This document shows positions 26,798 to 34,411 of a stretch of DNA of 64,000 nucleotides, one piece after another (position 1 is the first letter of the stretch; every line of letters starts with the position of its first letter). The stretch is taken from contig NZ_RKSM01000001.1 of assembly GCF_008729015.1 (NCBI RefSeq), forward strand, positions 1,488,001-1,552,000. The letters run 5' to 3'. This stretch comes from Haloarcula sp. CBA1129 (GTDB taxonomy: Archaea; Halobacteriota; Halobacteria; Halobacteriales; Haloarculaceae). A program made the translations under genes and the position numbers. The notes under the pieces were generated by a model. That model did not search any database. It had not been told where the DNA came from and worked only from the letters and a program-made list of their open reading frames with translations.

Positions 26798-27517
26798 ATG
26801 GACATCGTCGACGCGCTAGACGCGTGGCGGGGAACGACCTGTTTCGTCGGCGCTGGCGGCAAGAAAACGACGATGGCGACGCTCGCACGTCGGCTCGACC
26901 GCGCCGTCGTCACCGCGACGGTCCGGATTCCGATTTTCGACGGGTGGGTCAAGGAAGTCGTGGTGACAGAGACTCCGCGGACGGCAATCGACGGGGCGTC
27001 AACGTGGCCGCTGGGCGTCGTCCCGGCACAGGAGCGGCCGGACCGCTACCGCGGCTACGACCCGGAAACCGTTGCCGACCTCGCCGACATCGACCACCCG
27101 ATTCTGGTGAAAGCCGACGGCGCGCGGATGCGGGAGTTCAAAGCGCCGAGCGACCGCGAGCCACAGCTACCCTCGACGGCATCGACGGTCGTTCCCATCG
27201 CCAGCGCACATGTCGTCGGTCGGGCGCTGACTGACGACATCGTCCACCGGGTCGACGAGGTGGCCGCGATTACCGGGCTTGACTCCGGTGACGAAATTCA
27301 ACCGCGAGATGTCGCGGCGGTGCTCGCCAGCGACCGCGGCGGGCTCAAAGACGTGCCAGCCGACGCGACTGCGGTTCCGCTGCTCAACATGGTCGACGAC
27401 GACGAACTCGAAGCGAGCGCGCGGGCCGTCGCCGAGGCGGTTCACGAGCGGGCCGACGTTCCGCGGGTCGTCCTCGCCGAGATGCGGGCCGAGGACCCGC
27501 TGGTGGCGGTCATCTGA
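26798..27517 (+). CDS. YqeC-like protein (putative molybdenum hydroxylase accessory factor)
   Basis: 239 residues with a P-loop-like start, FVGAGGKKTTMATLARRL, followed by ILVKADGARMREFKAP, the ADGARG/LK-type motif of YqeC. SAHVVGRALTDDIVHRV and DVAAVLASDRGGLKDVP match the family's later blocks. YqeC occurs with selenium-dependent molybdenum hydroxylases in bacteria; haloarchaea are not known to use selenium, so the role here may be general cofactor insertion. ATG 26798 is used, with a GTG two codons upstream possible. It is divergent from moaA and convergent with mobA. Confidence 0.8.
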   Translation: MDIVDALDAWRGTTCFVGAGGKKTTMATLARRLDRAVVTATVRIPIFDGWVKEVVVTETPRTAIDGASTWPLGVVPAQERPDRYRGYDPETVADLADIDHPILVKADGARMREFKAPSDREPQLPSTASTVVPIASAHVVGRALTDDIVHRVDEVAAITGLDSGDEIQPRDVAAVLASDRGGLKDVPADATAVPLLNMVDDDELEASARAVAEAVHERADVPRVVLAEMRAEDPLVAVI

Positions 27518-27543
27518 GAACGGGCGACAACAGCCGCCATCTT

Positions 27544-28149
27544 TCAAAACCGCTCGGCCGCGGCCTCGAACTCCTCGTGAGTGTTGAGGTTCTCGAAGGT
27601 CGCAGGCGTGGTGTGTTCGAGGATCTCCTCGCGCTCGACGACGACGTAATCGAGGTCGAACAGCGGCTCGACGATTTTGTGCTCGCCGCGCTCCAACGCT
27701 CGCCGGCAGGCGTCCCGCATCGAATCGGTGTGGTACACTGCCTGTGTCGTCTGGAACCACTCGTCCGGGCGCGGGACCGCGGCCTCGTGGGACGCCGCCC
27801 GTTCGAACAGATAATCGACGAATTCGGGATCGACGGACGGCATATCACAGGCCACCACGGCGGCGTATTCGCTGTCGACGGCCTCCAGCCCGGTCGCGAT
27901 GCCCGCCATCGGTCCTTGGTCGGGGTCCTCGTCGAGTGCGAACGTCGGGTCGAGTACGTGATCCGATAGCGCCACTCCAATAGCCTCGACCTGATCTTCG
28001 CGGCAGTTCACGACGAGTTCGTCGACGGCCTGACCCAGCCGGTCGGCGACACGGCGGATCATCGGTGTCCCCGCGAGGTCGGCGACGGCCTTGTCGCTGT
28101 CTCCAAATCGCGTCGACCGGCCGCCTGCGACAATCACTCCTGCGCGCAT
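27544..28149 (-). CDS. mobA: Molybdenum cofactor guanylyltransferase MobA
   Basis: Adds GMP to molybdopterin to give the MGD cofactor used by DMSO-reductase-family enzymes such as the formate dehydrogenase of this window. 201 residues: GVIVAGGRSTRFGDSDKA is the nucleotide-binding loop, DEDPDQGPMAGIATGL and VVACDMPSVDPEFVDYL are the further substrate and Mg2+ motifs. ATG 28149 is the natural start. It is convergent with the YqeC-like gene. Confidence 0.93.
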   Translation of the reverse strand: MRAGVIVAGGRSTRFGDSDKAVADLAGTPMIRRVADRLGQAVDELVVNCREDQVEAIGVALSDHVLDPTFALDEDPDQGPMAGIATGLEAVDSEYAAVVACDMPSVDPEFVDYLFERAASHEAAVPRPDEWFQTTQAVYHTDSMRDACRRALERGEHKIVEPLFDLDYVVVEREEILEHTTPATFENLNTHEEFEAAAERF

Positions 28150-28235
28150 ACCCTGACTTCTCGGGTCTGGTAGAAAGGCGCTTCGTGCCTGATTGCTGTG
28201 GGTAATCCTTTAGTCGACAGCCGGTAGAATGAGGG

Positions 28236-30008
28236 ATGATGACAGTAGCCAACCGGGACCGGATGCTCCACGTCGATCTGTCGTCGGCGTCGGTCGGGAG
28301 TCGACCGGTTCCGGAGCGGTGGCGTCGGCGGTTCGTGGGCGGCAAGGGGCTCGGCGCTCGCTATCTGTACGACGAACTCGACGCCGGCACGGACCCGCTA
28401 GGTCCGGAGAACGTCTTGGCATTCATGCTTGGACCGGTCTCCGGGCTGCTCCCCGGCGAGACGCGCTACGCGGCGGTCACGAAGTCGCCGTTGACCGGCG
28501 GCTTCCTCGACTCATACGCTGGCGGGACGTTTCCGGACACGCTGGCCGGCGCGCTGCAGGACCACGTCGGGCTTCTGGTCACCGGGCGCGCCCCGGAGCC
28601 AGTCACACTCGTCGTCGCGGACGACGGCGCGACGGTCGAGCCCGCCGAAACGTGGGGCCAAGACACGACAGAGACCGACACAGCGTTCCCCGATGCTGCG
28701 GTGGCGTGTATCGGCCCGGCTGGCGAGCGGGAAGTCGCGTTCGCGACCATCGCCTCCGACGCCGGCGAACACCACGCTGGCCGGGGCGGTGCCGGGGCAG
28801 TGATGGGCGCAAAGCGACTGAAGGCTGTCGTCGTCCGCGGCGACCCACCGACGGACCTCGCGGAGCTACGGGAACAGTACGCCGAGCGGTACCGCGAGGG
28901 CGATACCGGCCGGTGGCTCCACGCCAGCGGCACCGTGGAGACGGTCGATTTCGCGAACGAAGTCGGCGCGCTCTCGACGCGCGGCTGGGAAGACGGCCAG
29001 TTCGAAGGGGCCGACGGCGTCGGCATCGAGGCCGTACAGGAACTCGCAGCACGTCGTGAGTACGACGACGAGGGCAGCCCCGGCGGCTTCCGCGTCGAGA
29101 CCGAAGATGGCGAAACAGTCCCCCGAGGGGCGACAGCCATGAGCCTCGGGGCCGGCCTCGGCATCGACGACTTCGACGCCGTGGCGGCGCTGGGCGAGAC
29201 GTGCAACCGACTCGGCCTCGACCTCATCAGCGCCGGCAGCGCCGTCGCATGGGCAATCAAAGCTAACGAGGCTGGGCTGCTGGAGCGGTCGCTCAGCTTT
29301 GGGAGCCCCGACGACGCGCGAGCGCTGCTTGAAGAGATCGTCGACCGGGAGACGGACCTCGGGGACGCACTGGCCGAGGGCGTCGACGCCGCATCCGCCC
29401 GCCTCGGTGGGGACGACCTCCTGCCGACGGTCAAGGCCATGGAACTGCCGGCATACGACCCCCGTGGCGCACGAAGCATGGCGCTGGCCTATGCGACCAG
29501 CGACCGCGGGGCCTGTCACCGGCGGGCGCTCCCAATCGAGCGGGAAGCCTTCGACGGCGACTGGAGTCCCGAGCGGGCGGCCGCCGCCGTCATCCGCGAA
29601 CAGGACCAGCGCTCGGTGCTGTGGTGCCTCGTCGTCGATGATTTCGTCGGCGACGCCTTCGACGACCTCGGCGCGGAGTGGCTCGACGCCGTCGGTCTGG
29701 ATACGGACGGAAATCTGGCCACTGTCGGCGAGCGGGTCTGGACGCTCACTCGCCTGTTCAACGTTCGTGAAGGCATCTCGCGGGCCGACGACGAGCTCCC
29801 GGCGAAACTACAGGAGCCGCTCGATTCGGGGCCGAACGCGGGCGCGGCAATCGATACCGAGTCGTTCGACGCGATGCTCGAGGCGTACTACAGCCAGCGC
29901 GGCTGGGACGCTGATGGCCGCCCCACCCCAGAGACCATCGAGCGACTCGGTCTCGCGGACGCCGTCGACGCGGCGACACGACCAGCGGACACGACACTCG
30001 GAGAATGA
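28236..30008 (+). CDS. Aldehyde ferredoxin oxidoreductase family protein lacking Fe4S4 ligands
   Basis: 590 residues aligning along the full AOR fold: GGKGLGARYLYDEL at 35-48, VLAFMLGPVSGLLPGETRYAAVTKSPLTGGF, AGRGGAGAVMGAKRLKAVVV and the later CNRLGLDLIS and SDRGACHRRA blocks. Domain 2 starts with the usual GTxxxVDFANEVGALSTRGW. The stretch that should hold CxxCPIxC reads RREYDDEGSPGGFRVE (about 273-288) and contains no cysteine. The usual EYET block is replaced by ATAMS. It may bind a tungsto- or molybdopterin but cannot ligate the normal cluster. ATGA overlap with the next gene. Confidence 0.85.
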   Translation: MMTVANRDRMLHVDLSSASVGSRPVPERWRRRFVGGKGLGARYLYDELDAGTDPLGPENVLAFMLGPVSGLLPGETRYAAVTKSPLTGGFLDSYAGGTFPDTLAGALQDHVGLLVTGRAPEPVTLVVADDGATVEPAETWGQDTTETDTAFPDAAVACIGPAGEREVAFATIASDAGEHHAGRGGAGAVMGAKRLKAVVVRGDPPTDLAELREQYAERYREGDTGRWLHASGTVETVDFANEVGALSTRGWEDGQFEGADGVGIEAVQELAARREYDDEGSPGGFRVETEDGETVPRGATAMSLGAGLGIDDFDAVAALGETCNRLGLDLISAGSAVAWAIKANEAGLLERSLSFGSPDDARALLEEIVDRETDLGDALAEGVDAASARLGGDDLLPTVKAMELPAYDPRGARSMALAYATSDRGACHRRALPIEREAFDGDWSPERAAAAVIREQDQRSVLWCLVVDDFVGDAFDDLGAEWLDAVGLDTDGNLATVGERVWTLTRLFNVREGISRADDELPAKLQEPLDSGPNAGAAIDTESFDAMLEAYYSQRGWDADGRPTPETIERLGLADAVDAATRPADTTLGE

Positions 30009-30778
30009 CAGACGAAATCGACCTCGACGAACTCGACGTACAGGACGACGAAGAGAGTCCGAACCGGGGAGACTGGTTCTGGAGCGGGGAAGGCGACCCC
30101 GAAGACGAACCCGACCCCGGGACCGCATCGGTACGGCCCGACAGCGACGCAGAGACCGAGCGTTCCAGCGCGGACACTGGTACTGATGCGGACACCGGTA
30201 TCGAGACAGGCGGAGCGAACACCGAAAACACGGAGCCCGCTGGCCGGCCGGTCCCCCACGTCCCGCGGGAAAACAAGAACAAGCCGGTCGGTATTCCGAC
30301 GGATAGCGGCGGCGCAGGTGGCGCAGCCGCGACTGACAGTGACCCCGCCTCGAACGTCGCCGAGGACCCCGCCGCCGGCGAGGAGTCCGTAGACGCGAGC
30401 GGTCCTCACGGCGGCGGTATCGACGATATGACGATGGCCGTAACCTACGACGCGGCCCGCCAGCTCGCTGACCCACAACTGGTCTTTCGCGAGGCGCGGG
30501 GGTGGGCCGACTGGGTTGGTATCGTCGGTGACGTGGAGGCGTTCGTCATCAACAAGTACCAGCGCGACCACGGCATCGACGCCGACTTCTTCAGCGGCGC
30601 AGGACAAGAGCCGGCCGAACGGCTCGCCGATATCAACGAACACTCGATGTTCTACGCCGAACGGATGGTCCTCGTCGGCCGCCCGGACGACGAGCCAATT
30701 GCCGAGCGGACCGGCTGGGAGTTCATCCCGCTTGCCGACGCCGCCGAGAAAGCGGGCTGGGAACTCGCCGACGAATGA
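30005..30778 (+). CDS. Haloarchaeal acidic protein coupled to the AOR homologue (DUF7124-like)
   Basis: 257 residues. The first 135 are a disordered, Asp/Glu/Gly/Thr-rich tract, likely flexible linker. The last 115 form a compact domain starting GGIDDMTMAVTYDAARQLADPQLVF and containing GDVEAFVINKYQRDHGIDADFF and GWEFIPLADAAEKAGW. I recall this domain as DUF7124. Its ATG overlaps the AOR stop, so the two proteins are translated together and may interact. No catalytic motif is visible. Confidence 0.7.
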   Translation: MTDEIDLDELDVQDDEESPNRGDWFWSGEGDPEDEPDPGTASVRPDSDAETERSSADTGTDADTGIETGGANTENTEPAGRPVPHVPRENKNKPVGIPTDSGGAGGAAATDSDPASNVAEDPAAGEESVDASGPHGGGIDDMTMAVTYDAARQLADPQLVFREARGWADWVGIVGDVEAFVINKYQRDHGIDADFFSGAGQEPAERLADINEHSMFYAERMVLVGRPDDEPIAERTGWEFIPLADAAEKAGWELADE

Positions 30779-30783
30779 CGCCC

Positions 30784-30793
30784 TATATTTATA
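30784..30793 (+). promoter_or_regulatory. TATA box of the small-gene operon at 30.8 kb
   Basis: TATATTTATA immediately follows the stop of the DUF7124-like gene. Its centre is about 38 nt before the ATG at 30827, giving a short leader near 11 nt. It separates the AOR pair from the downstream small genes. Confidence 0.6.
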
Positions 30794-30826
30794 ACGCTCG
30801 GTAGCCATTGTCATACACGAACGACA

Positions 30827-31093
30827 ATGACACTCCGAACCGCGGTCCAACAGTCGAAGATACTCACGTTCGTGGTACTGGGTGCGTTCGTCTGGCTGTT
30901 ACTGACACTGTTCGAAGTACTGTCGACCGTCGAATTCGCGACCGGAACAGCGTCGTTTGTCGGCCAGAACGCGTTGGGCGGCATCGCTGGAGCGATGGTG
31001 TTAGTTATCGTTCTCGGTGCGCTCGTCGTTCTGTACTCCGAGATTACCGAGTCGGATCCGGCCCCACAGTCGTGGCCCCCGTCAGACGAATGA
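30827..31093 (+). CDS. Small two-helix membrane protein
   Basis: 88 residues with two clear membrane helices (about 13-35 and 48-72), separated by a polar loop ATGTASFVGQNALGG, and an acidic tail ending PPSDE. The TGA is overlapped by the ATG of a zinc-ribbon gene (ATGA). A strong TATA box lies upstream. Not recognised; the three coupled genes probably act together. Confidence 0.7.
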   Translation: MTLRTAVQQSKILTFVVLGAFVWLLLTLFEVLSTVEFATGTASFVGQNALGGIAGAMVLVIVLGALVVLYSEITESDPAPQSWPPSDE

Positions 31094-31233
31094 CGTACTA
31101 CAGCTGCGAGGAATGCGGCCAGATGATCGACCTCTCGGCGTTCGAGGGGCAGCCGCGCCGACAGGACTGTCCGGTATGTGAGGAGACGACGCTGTGGACG
31201 CCTGAGTTCGAAGGCGAGGGGGTGTCGTTTTGA
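31090..31233 (+). CDS. Mini zinc-ribbon protein
   Basis: 47 residues, MTYYSCEECGQMIDL ... QDCPVCEETTLW: two CxxC knuckles 18 residues apart, a rubredoxin/zinc-ribbon pattern. The size and the ATGA overlaps on both sides (upstream membrane gene, downstream TTG-start gene) argue that it is expressed. It may be a nucleic-acid or protein adaptor; function unknown. Confidence 0.65.
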   Translation: MTYYSCEECGQMIDLSAFEGQPRRQDCPVCEETTLWTPEFEGEGVSF

Positions 31234-31574
31234 CGCTCGCCTTCGAGGTGAGTGACCGGCTGTACGAGGCGGCTCAGGAGTGGGCCGACCGGCGACTGGA
31301 GGACATCGACGAGGCGATGGAGACTAAGGTTGAACAGGCGCTGCTGGAGATCGAGCATCTCGTCTCCCAGTCCCACGACGTTGACTTCGAGGTCGACGGC
31401 CGCGAGATACGGTACGAGCCAACCGAGGAACTGTCTGCGTTGCTCCGCCGACAGGCCGAGGAGAGCGGAATCAACGAAAACGCGGTCCTGAAGATGCACG
31501 TCGACCTCTATGCGAACGCGTTCCTCGATGAGGTCACGGACGAGCAGAAACCGCCGGGAACGCCGTCAGAGTGA
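31230..31574 (+). CDS. Helical acidic protein, unknown
   Basis: 114 residues from a TTG start at 31230 that overlaps the stop of the zinc-ribbon gene. The protein is mostly alpha-helical, with DRLYEAAQEWADRRLEDIDEAMETKVEQALLEIEHL as one long amphipathic helix (described, not fully quoted), then a short strand pair and LSALLRRQAEESG. It resembles a small DNA-binding or scaffold protein but no family is recognised. Confidence 0.6.
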   Translation: MTLAFEVSDRLYEAAQEWADRRLEDIDEAMETKVEQALLEIEHLVSQSHDVDFEVDGREIRYEPTEELSALLRRQAEESGINENAVLKMHVDLYANAFLDEVTDEQKPPGTPSE

Positions 31575-31618
31575 CGGCACCAACACTTAACACCGGCCAC
31601 TACGACAGATGACATACA

Positions 31619-31750
31619 ATGGCACACGAAAAAACTGAGTGGAAACCGAAGGGTGCGACAGAGACGTTCAACGGCTTCGAGGTCTGGGATCACGGCGTCT
31701 GGCCGGGTGACATGAACCAAAACGACACGACAACAGACGACGAGGAGTGA
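31619..31750 (+). CDS. Tiny acidic protein, possible gene
   Basis: 43 residues starting MAHEKTEWKPKGATETFNGF and ending in a run of Asp, Glu and Thr. Trp-rich, acidic composition is haloarchaeal, and TTAAC sits about 31 nt before the ATG. It falls between the small-gene operon and the convergent Tat lipoprotein. Too short for a firm call. Confidence 0.45.
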   Translation: MAHEKTEWKPKGATETFNGFEVWDHGVWPGDMNQNDTTTDDEE

Positions 31751-31811
31751 CCCCCTGCTTGCGTCCGGTCCCGCCCCGATTTTGCGGTTCAATTCGACGA
31801 CCCAGCGACAG

Positions 31812-33029
31812 CTACGGGGCTGGGAAGGCCCGCTTATCACGCGGCGGGACGTAGAAGTTCGAACGAGAGGCGACCTCGATAAATTCCAGCAGGCCGTTGT
31901 TCTGCCGGTCCCGGAGTGCCTCGTGTTCTTCCCGGAGCCACCAGCCGTTCATCGCGTCCCGGACTTCCTCGAAGTCACGCGGGTGTTCCTGTAGCGAGAG
32001 GAAGTGAATCCCAGCTTGGCCGCCGTCAATCGTGTTGAAGTCCCGCCGGAGGAGAATCGGCTCCCCGTCCTTGCGGGCGCGGGCCACCTTCTCGAAGTGG
32101 CCGACTTCACCGCCCTCGCTCGCGTGTTCACGGACCATATCAGCGAAGGGGAGGTCACCCCTGCCGATGTCCTCCGGGGAGAACTCCGCCGAGAACAGCC
32201 GCTTGACGCGGTCAGACTGGGCGAGTTCCCACCAGTTATCGAAGGCTTCGTTGATTCGCGAGAGGTGTATCGTCGTCCCGCCGGCGTAGGGGCCGGCGTC
32301 GATGGTGACGCGGTCCTCGCTGGCCTGCGTGCCGGACCGGCCGGCGAAAAAGCCGGAGAACATATAGGATTCCTCGGGGATATCTGCGGGGACGCCCTCC
32401 GCGTCGGCGTGGGCCGCCGGGAGTCCCCCGCCGATGAAACCGCCACGGCGGTCGGCGACGGAGAACACGTCGCCGAGTCGTCCCTGAATCGCCGCGTCCG
32501 CGAGCATCGGCCGCGTGTCGAACATCGCTGACTCGGCGGCTGTGAGGGTCGACAGAACATCACTCGCGAGGACGAGCATCGCGTCGAAGGCCTGTAGGTC
32601 GGGGTCGTCCGTCCGAGAGAGGACCCGCGGGCTACGTATCGGTGACGAATCAAGCGACCCGTAGGTGTCGAAGTACTTGGTTCCCCAAGCGAGCATATGG
32701 AGGAGTCCCCCACTGTCGAACTCGTAGGCGTCTTCCAGTGTTCGCATCGCCAACTCGACAGTCTCCGCGGCCGACTCCGAGGGAGCGCTATCGAGGTCGA
32801 GCATGAATAGCCGGAAATGACGTGGTATCAGGTCGTTACCGGCGGCATCGCTTCGAAGGCGCTCGTTCCAAGCGTGTTGCCGTATCGGGAGTTCGTCGGC
32901 TCGGGGGTTCGGGTTCAGATCACCCGTTGGCGACTCCGCCTGCCTGGCCAGCAGGGATGAACAGCCGCTGAGGCCGGCCGATCCGGCGAGTGCGGAGAGT
33001 CTGAGCAACAGGCTGCGGCGGGATGTCAT
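31812..33029 (-). CDS. Tat lipoprotein resembling Dyp-type peroxidase
   Basis: 405 residues. The signal MTSRRSLLLRLSALAG with lipobox LSGC (about 20-23) predicts Tat export and lipid anchoring. The mature part has LRRDFNTIDGGQAGIHFLSLQ near the end, similar to the heme-side region of DyP peroxidases. The catalytic GxxDG motif of true DyPs is not seen; the nearest region reads GGFIGGG. I recall such proteins as a haloarchaeal DUF (DUF7405). A peroxidase-like or deferrochelatase-like activity is possible; heme binding is not shown. It is divergent from the three small membrane genes that start at 33127. Confidence 0.65.
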   Translation of the reverse strand: MTSRRSLLLRLSALAGSAGLSGCSSLLARQAESPTGDLNPNPRADELPIRQHAWNERLRSDAAGNDLIPRHFRLFMLDLDSAPSESAAETVELAMRTLEDAYEFDSGGLLHMLAWGTKYFDTYGSLDSSPIRSPRVLSRTDDPDLQAFDAMLVLASDVLSTLTAAESAMFDTRPMLADAAIQGRLGDVFSVADRRGGFIGGGLPAAHADAEGVPADIPEESYMFSGFFAGRSGTQASEDRVTIDAGPYAGGTTIHLSRINEAFDNWWELAQSDRVKRLFSAEFSPEDIGRGDLPFADMVREHASEGGEVGHFEKVARARKDGEPILLRRDFNTIDGGQAGIHFLSLQEHPRDFEEVRDAMNGWWLREEHEALRDRQNNGLLEFIEVASRSNFYVPPRDKRAFPAP

Positions 33030-33126
33030 GGTAAGGTATCACAGGGGTAGGGCTACGCGGAGAAAAACTTTGTCTCAAGAGAACAGGTCGCAACGGTTTT
33101 TTACTTGCCAGTCCGTACCACAGTTC

Positions 33127-33276
33127 ATGTTAACTATCCTCATGCACTCGGAATCGGGGCTCAATCTCCCGTTTCCACCCGATATGGGCGCGGCAATCCT
33201 CGGTGTTGGGCTGGTCGTCCTCGCCGTCATCACGTACGATATCTATCAGCAGCACTGGGCCGGGGAGGGAACCTGA
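33127..33276 (+). CDS. Single-span small membrane protein (operon gene 1)
   Basis: 49 residues: a polar start MLTILMHSESGLNLPFPP, a helix GAAILGVGLVVLAVITYDIY and a short polar tail QQHWAGEGT. The A/T run near 33095-33106 lies about 27 nt before ATG 33127, so a leaderless start is likely. ATG 33142 is an alternative. Coupled by a TGATG overlap to the next gene. Not recognised. Confidence 0.6.
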   Translation: MLTILMHSESGLNLPFPPDMGAAILGVGLVVLAVITYDIYQQHWAGEGT

Positions 33277-33551
33277 TGGCCGCCGAACAATCGAACTCCC
33301 GGCTGACTGCTGTGTCACTTCTCGGATATCTCCGTATTCTGGTCTACACTCTCGCCACGCTCCTTGCGCTGTCACTGCTTGTCGTCGGAACAATCGGTCT
33401 CATCGCGGAACTCAAGGGGAGTTGGCACTGGGCGATCCACCTCGAATCGACGCTCAGCTACATCGGCCTGTTCGTCAGCCGACTGCTGGTCGTCCTCATC
33501 CCGCTGTTCGTGGTCCTCGTCGTCGGTCGGCGGGTGGTGCCCGATGCGTGA
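33276..33551 (+). CDS. Two-span small membrane protein (operon gene 2)
   Basis: 91 residues with helices at about 14-46 and 62-85 and a periplasm-like loop around SWHWAIHLESTL. It overlaps gene 1 by one base and gene 3 by eight bases, so all three are translationally linked. No motif suggests a reaction. Confidence 0.6.
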   Translation: MAAEQSNSRLTAVSLLGYLRILVYTLATLLALSLLVVGTIGLIAELKGSWHWAIHLESTLSYIGLFVSRLLVVLIPLFVVLVVGRRVVPDA

Positions 33552-33777
33552 GCGACTGCGTGCGAACCCTTTCGGGGTCGTCGCGGCCGCCTCGGTGACG
33601 CTGCTGTGCGTCCTCGTCGCGGCTGCGGGAGCCGTCGCGGTCATCGCACGGTTGGTCAACTCTTGGCAGTCGCTCTTTTTGATGGAACAGACAATGGCGT
33701 TCCTGCTGCCCGCGGTGAAGATCCTGCTGGGTATCGGACTCATCGCAAGCATGGGGCTCGTCCTCCGTATCCGGTAG
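33544..33777 (+). CDS. Two-span small membrane protein (operon gene 3)
   Basis: 77 residues starting MRERLRANPFGVVAAASV, two helices (about 11-37 and 51-75) and the short tail VLRIR. Last gene of the coupled trio; its stop is only 7 bases from the stop of the convergent TorD gene. Function unknown. Confidence 0.6.
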   Translation: MRERLRANPFGVVAAASVTLLCVLVAAAGAVAVIARLVNSWQSLFLMEQTMAFLLPAVKILLGIGLIASMGLVLRIR

Positions 33778-33784
33778 CCGCCTG

Positions 33785-34411
33785 CTACCCGACCTGAGCG
33801 ACGATCTCGTCTTCGAAGCGGACCAACCCCTCGCAGATGAGCGCCGCCGCGAGGAAGAGTCCGTCATCGGACTCCTCGCGCATCTCGTCGGTGAAGTCGA
33901 CGACCCACTCGCTGAGGTGTTGCTCGATGAACACCCGTTCGTAGCCGACGGTCTCCTCGTCGCCCTCGCGCTGGCGCTCGATGAGATACCGCAGGAACGC
34001 CAGCTCGACGGCGATGAAGTCGTCTTCTTCGGGGTACTCCTCGGGGGGAGCCCATCCCGCTGCGGCGTAGCTGGCATCGACCTCGGCGAGCCCCTCGCCG
34101 ATGAATTCTGTGTCCTCGCGGTAGTTCGTCTCGTGGGGCAACACTGGCGGCCGCGGGCCGACGAGCAGGTTCGTGTACTCCCGTTCGAGGTCGTCCTGCA
34201 CCGCCGAAACCGGTCGGTCGATGTTCTCGTCTATCCACGTCGCAAGCACTTCGAAGCCCTCGTCGAGCTGGTCGTTGATGGAGTCTTCCGGCAGCTGGAT
34301 ATCGCCGCCCAATAGCCGCTCGACGAACGCTTCTTCCGGCACGTCCCAGAACACGTCGATGACGAAATCCACCAGTTCGAGGCGGGCCTCGTAGACGGCC
34401 GCGTCGTTCAT
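33785..34411 (-). CDS. TorD/DmsD-family molybdoenzyme chaperone
   Basis: 208 residues, all-helical, with the family hallmark YTNLLVGPRPPVLPHETNYR (the conserved P-x-PPYESxY-like block) at about 78-97. Members bind the Tat signal of a molybdoenzyme and protect the apoenzyme during cofactor insertion. The Tat-bearing formate dehydrogenase alpha subunit is encoded divergently nearby and is the obvious client. The ATG overlaps the stop of the HdrA/MvhD-like gene (ATGA). Confidence 0.88.
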   Translation of the reverse strand: MNDAAVYEARLELVDFVIDVFWDVPEEAFVERLLGGDIQLPEDSINDQLDEGFEVLATWIDENIDRPVSAVQDDLEREYTNLLVGPRPPVLPHETNYREDTEFIGEGLAEVDASYAAAGWAPPEEYPEEDDFIAVELAFLRYLIERQREGDEETVGYERVFIEQHLSEWVVDFTDEMREESDDGLFLAAALICEGLVRFEDEIVAQVG

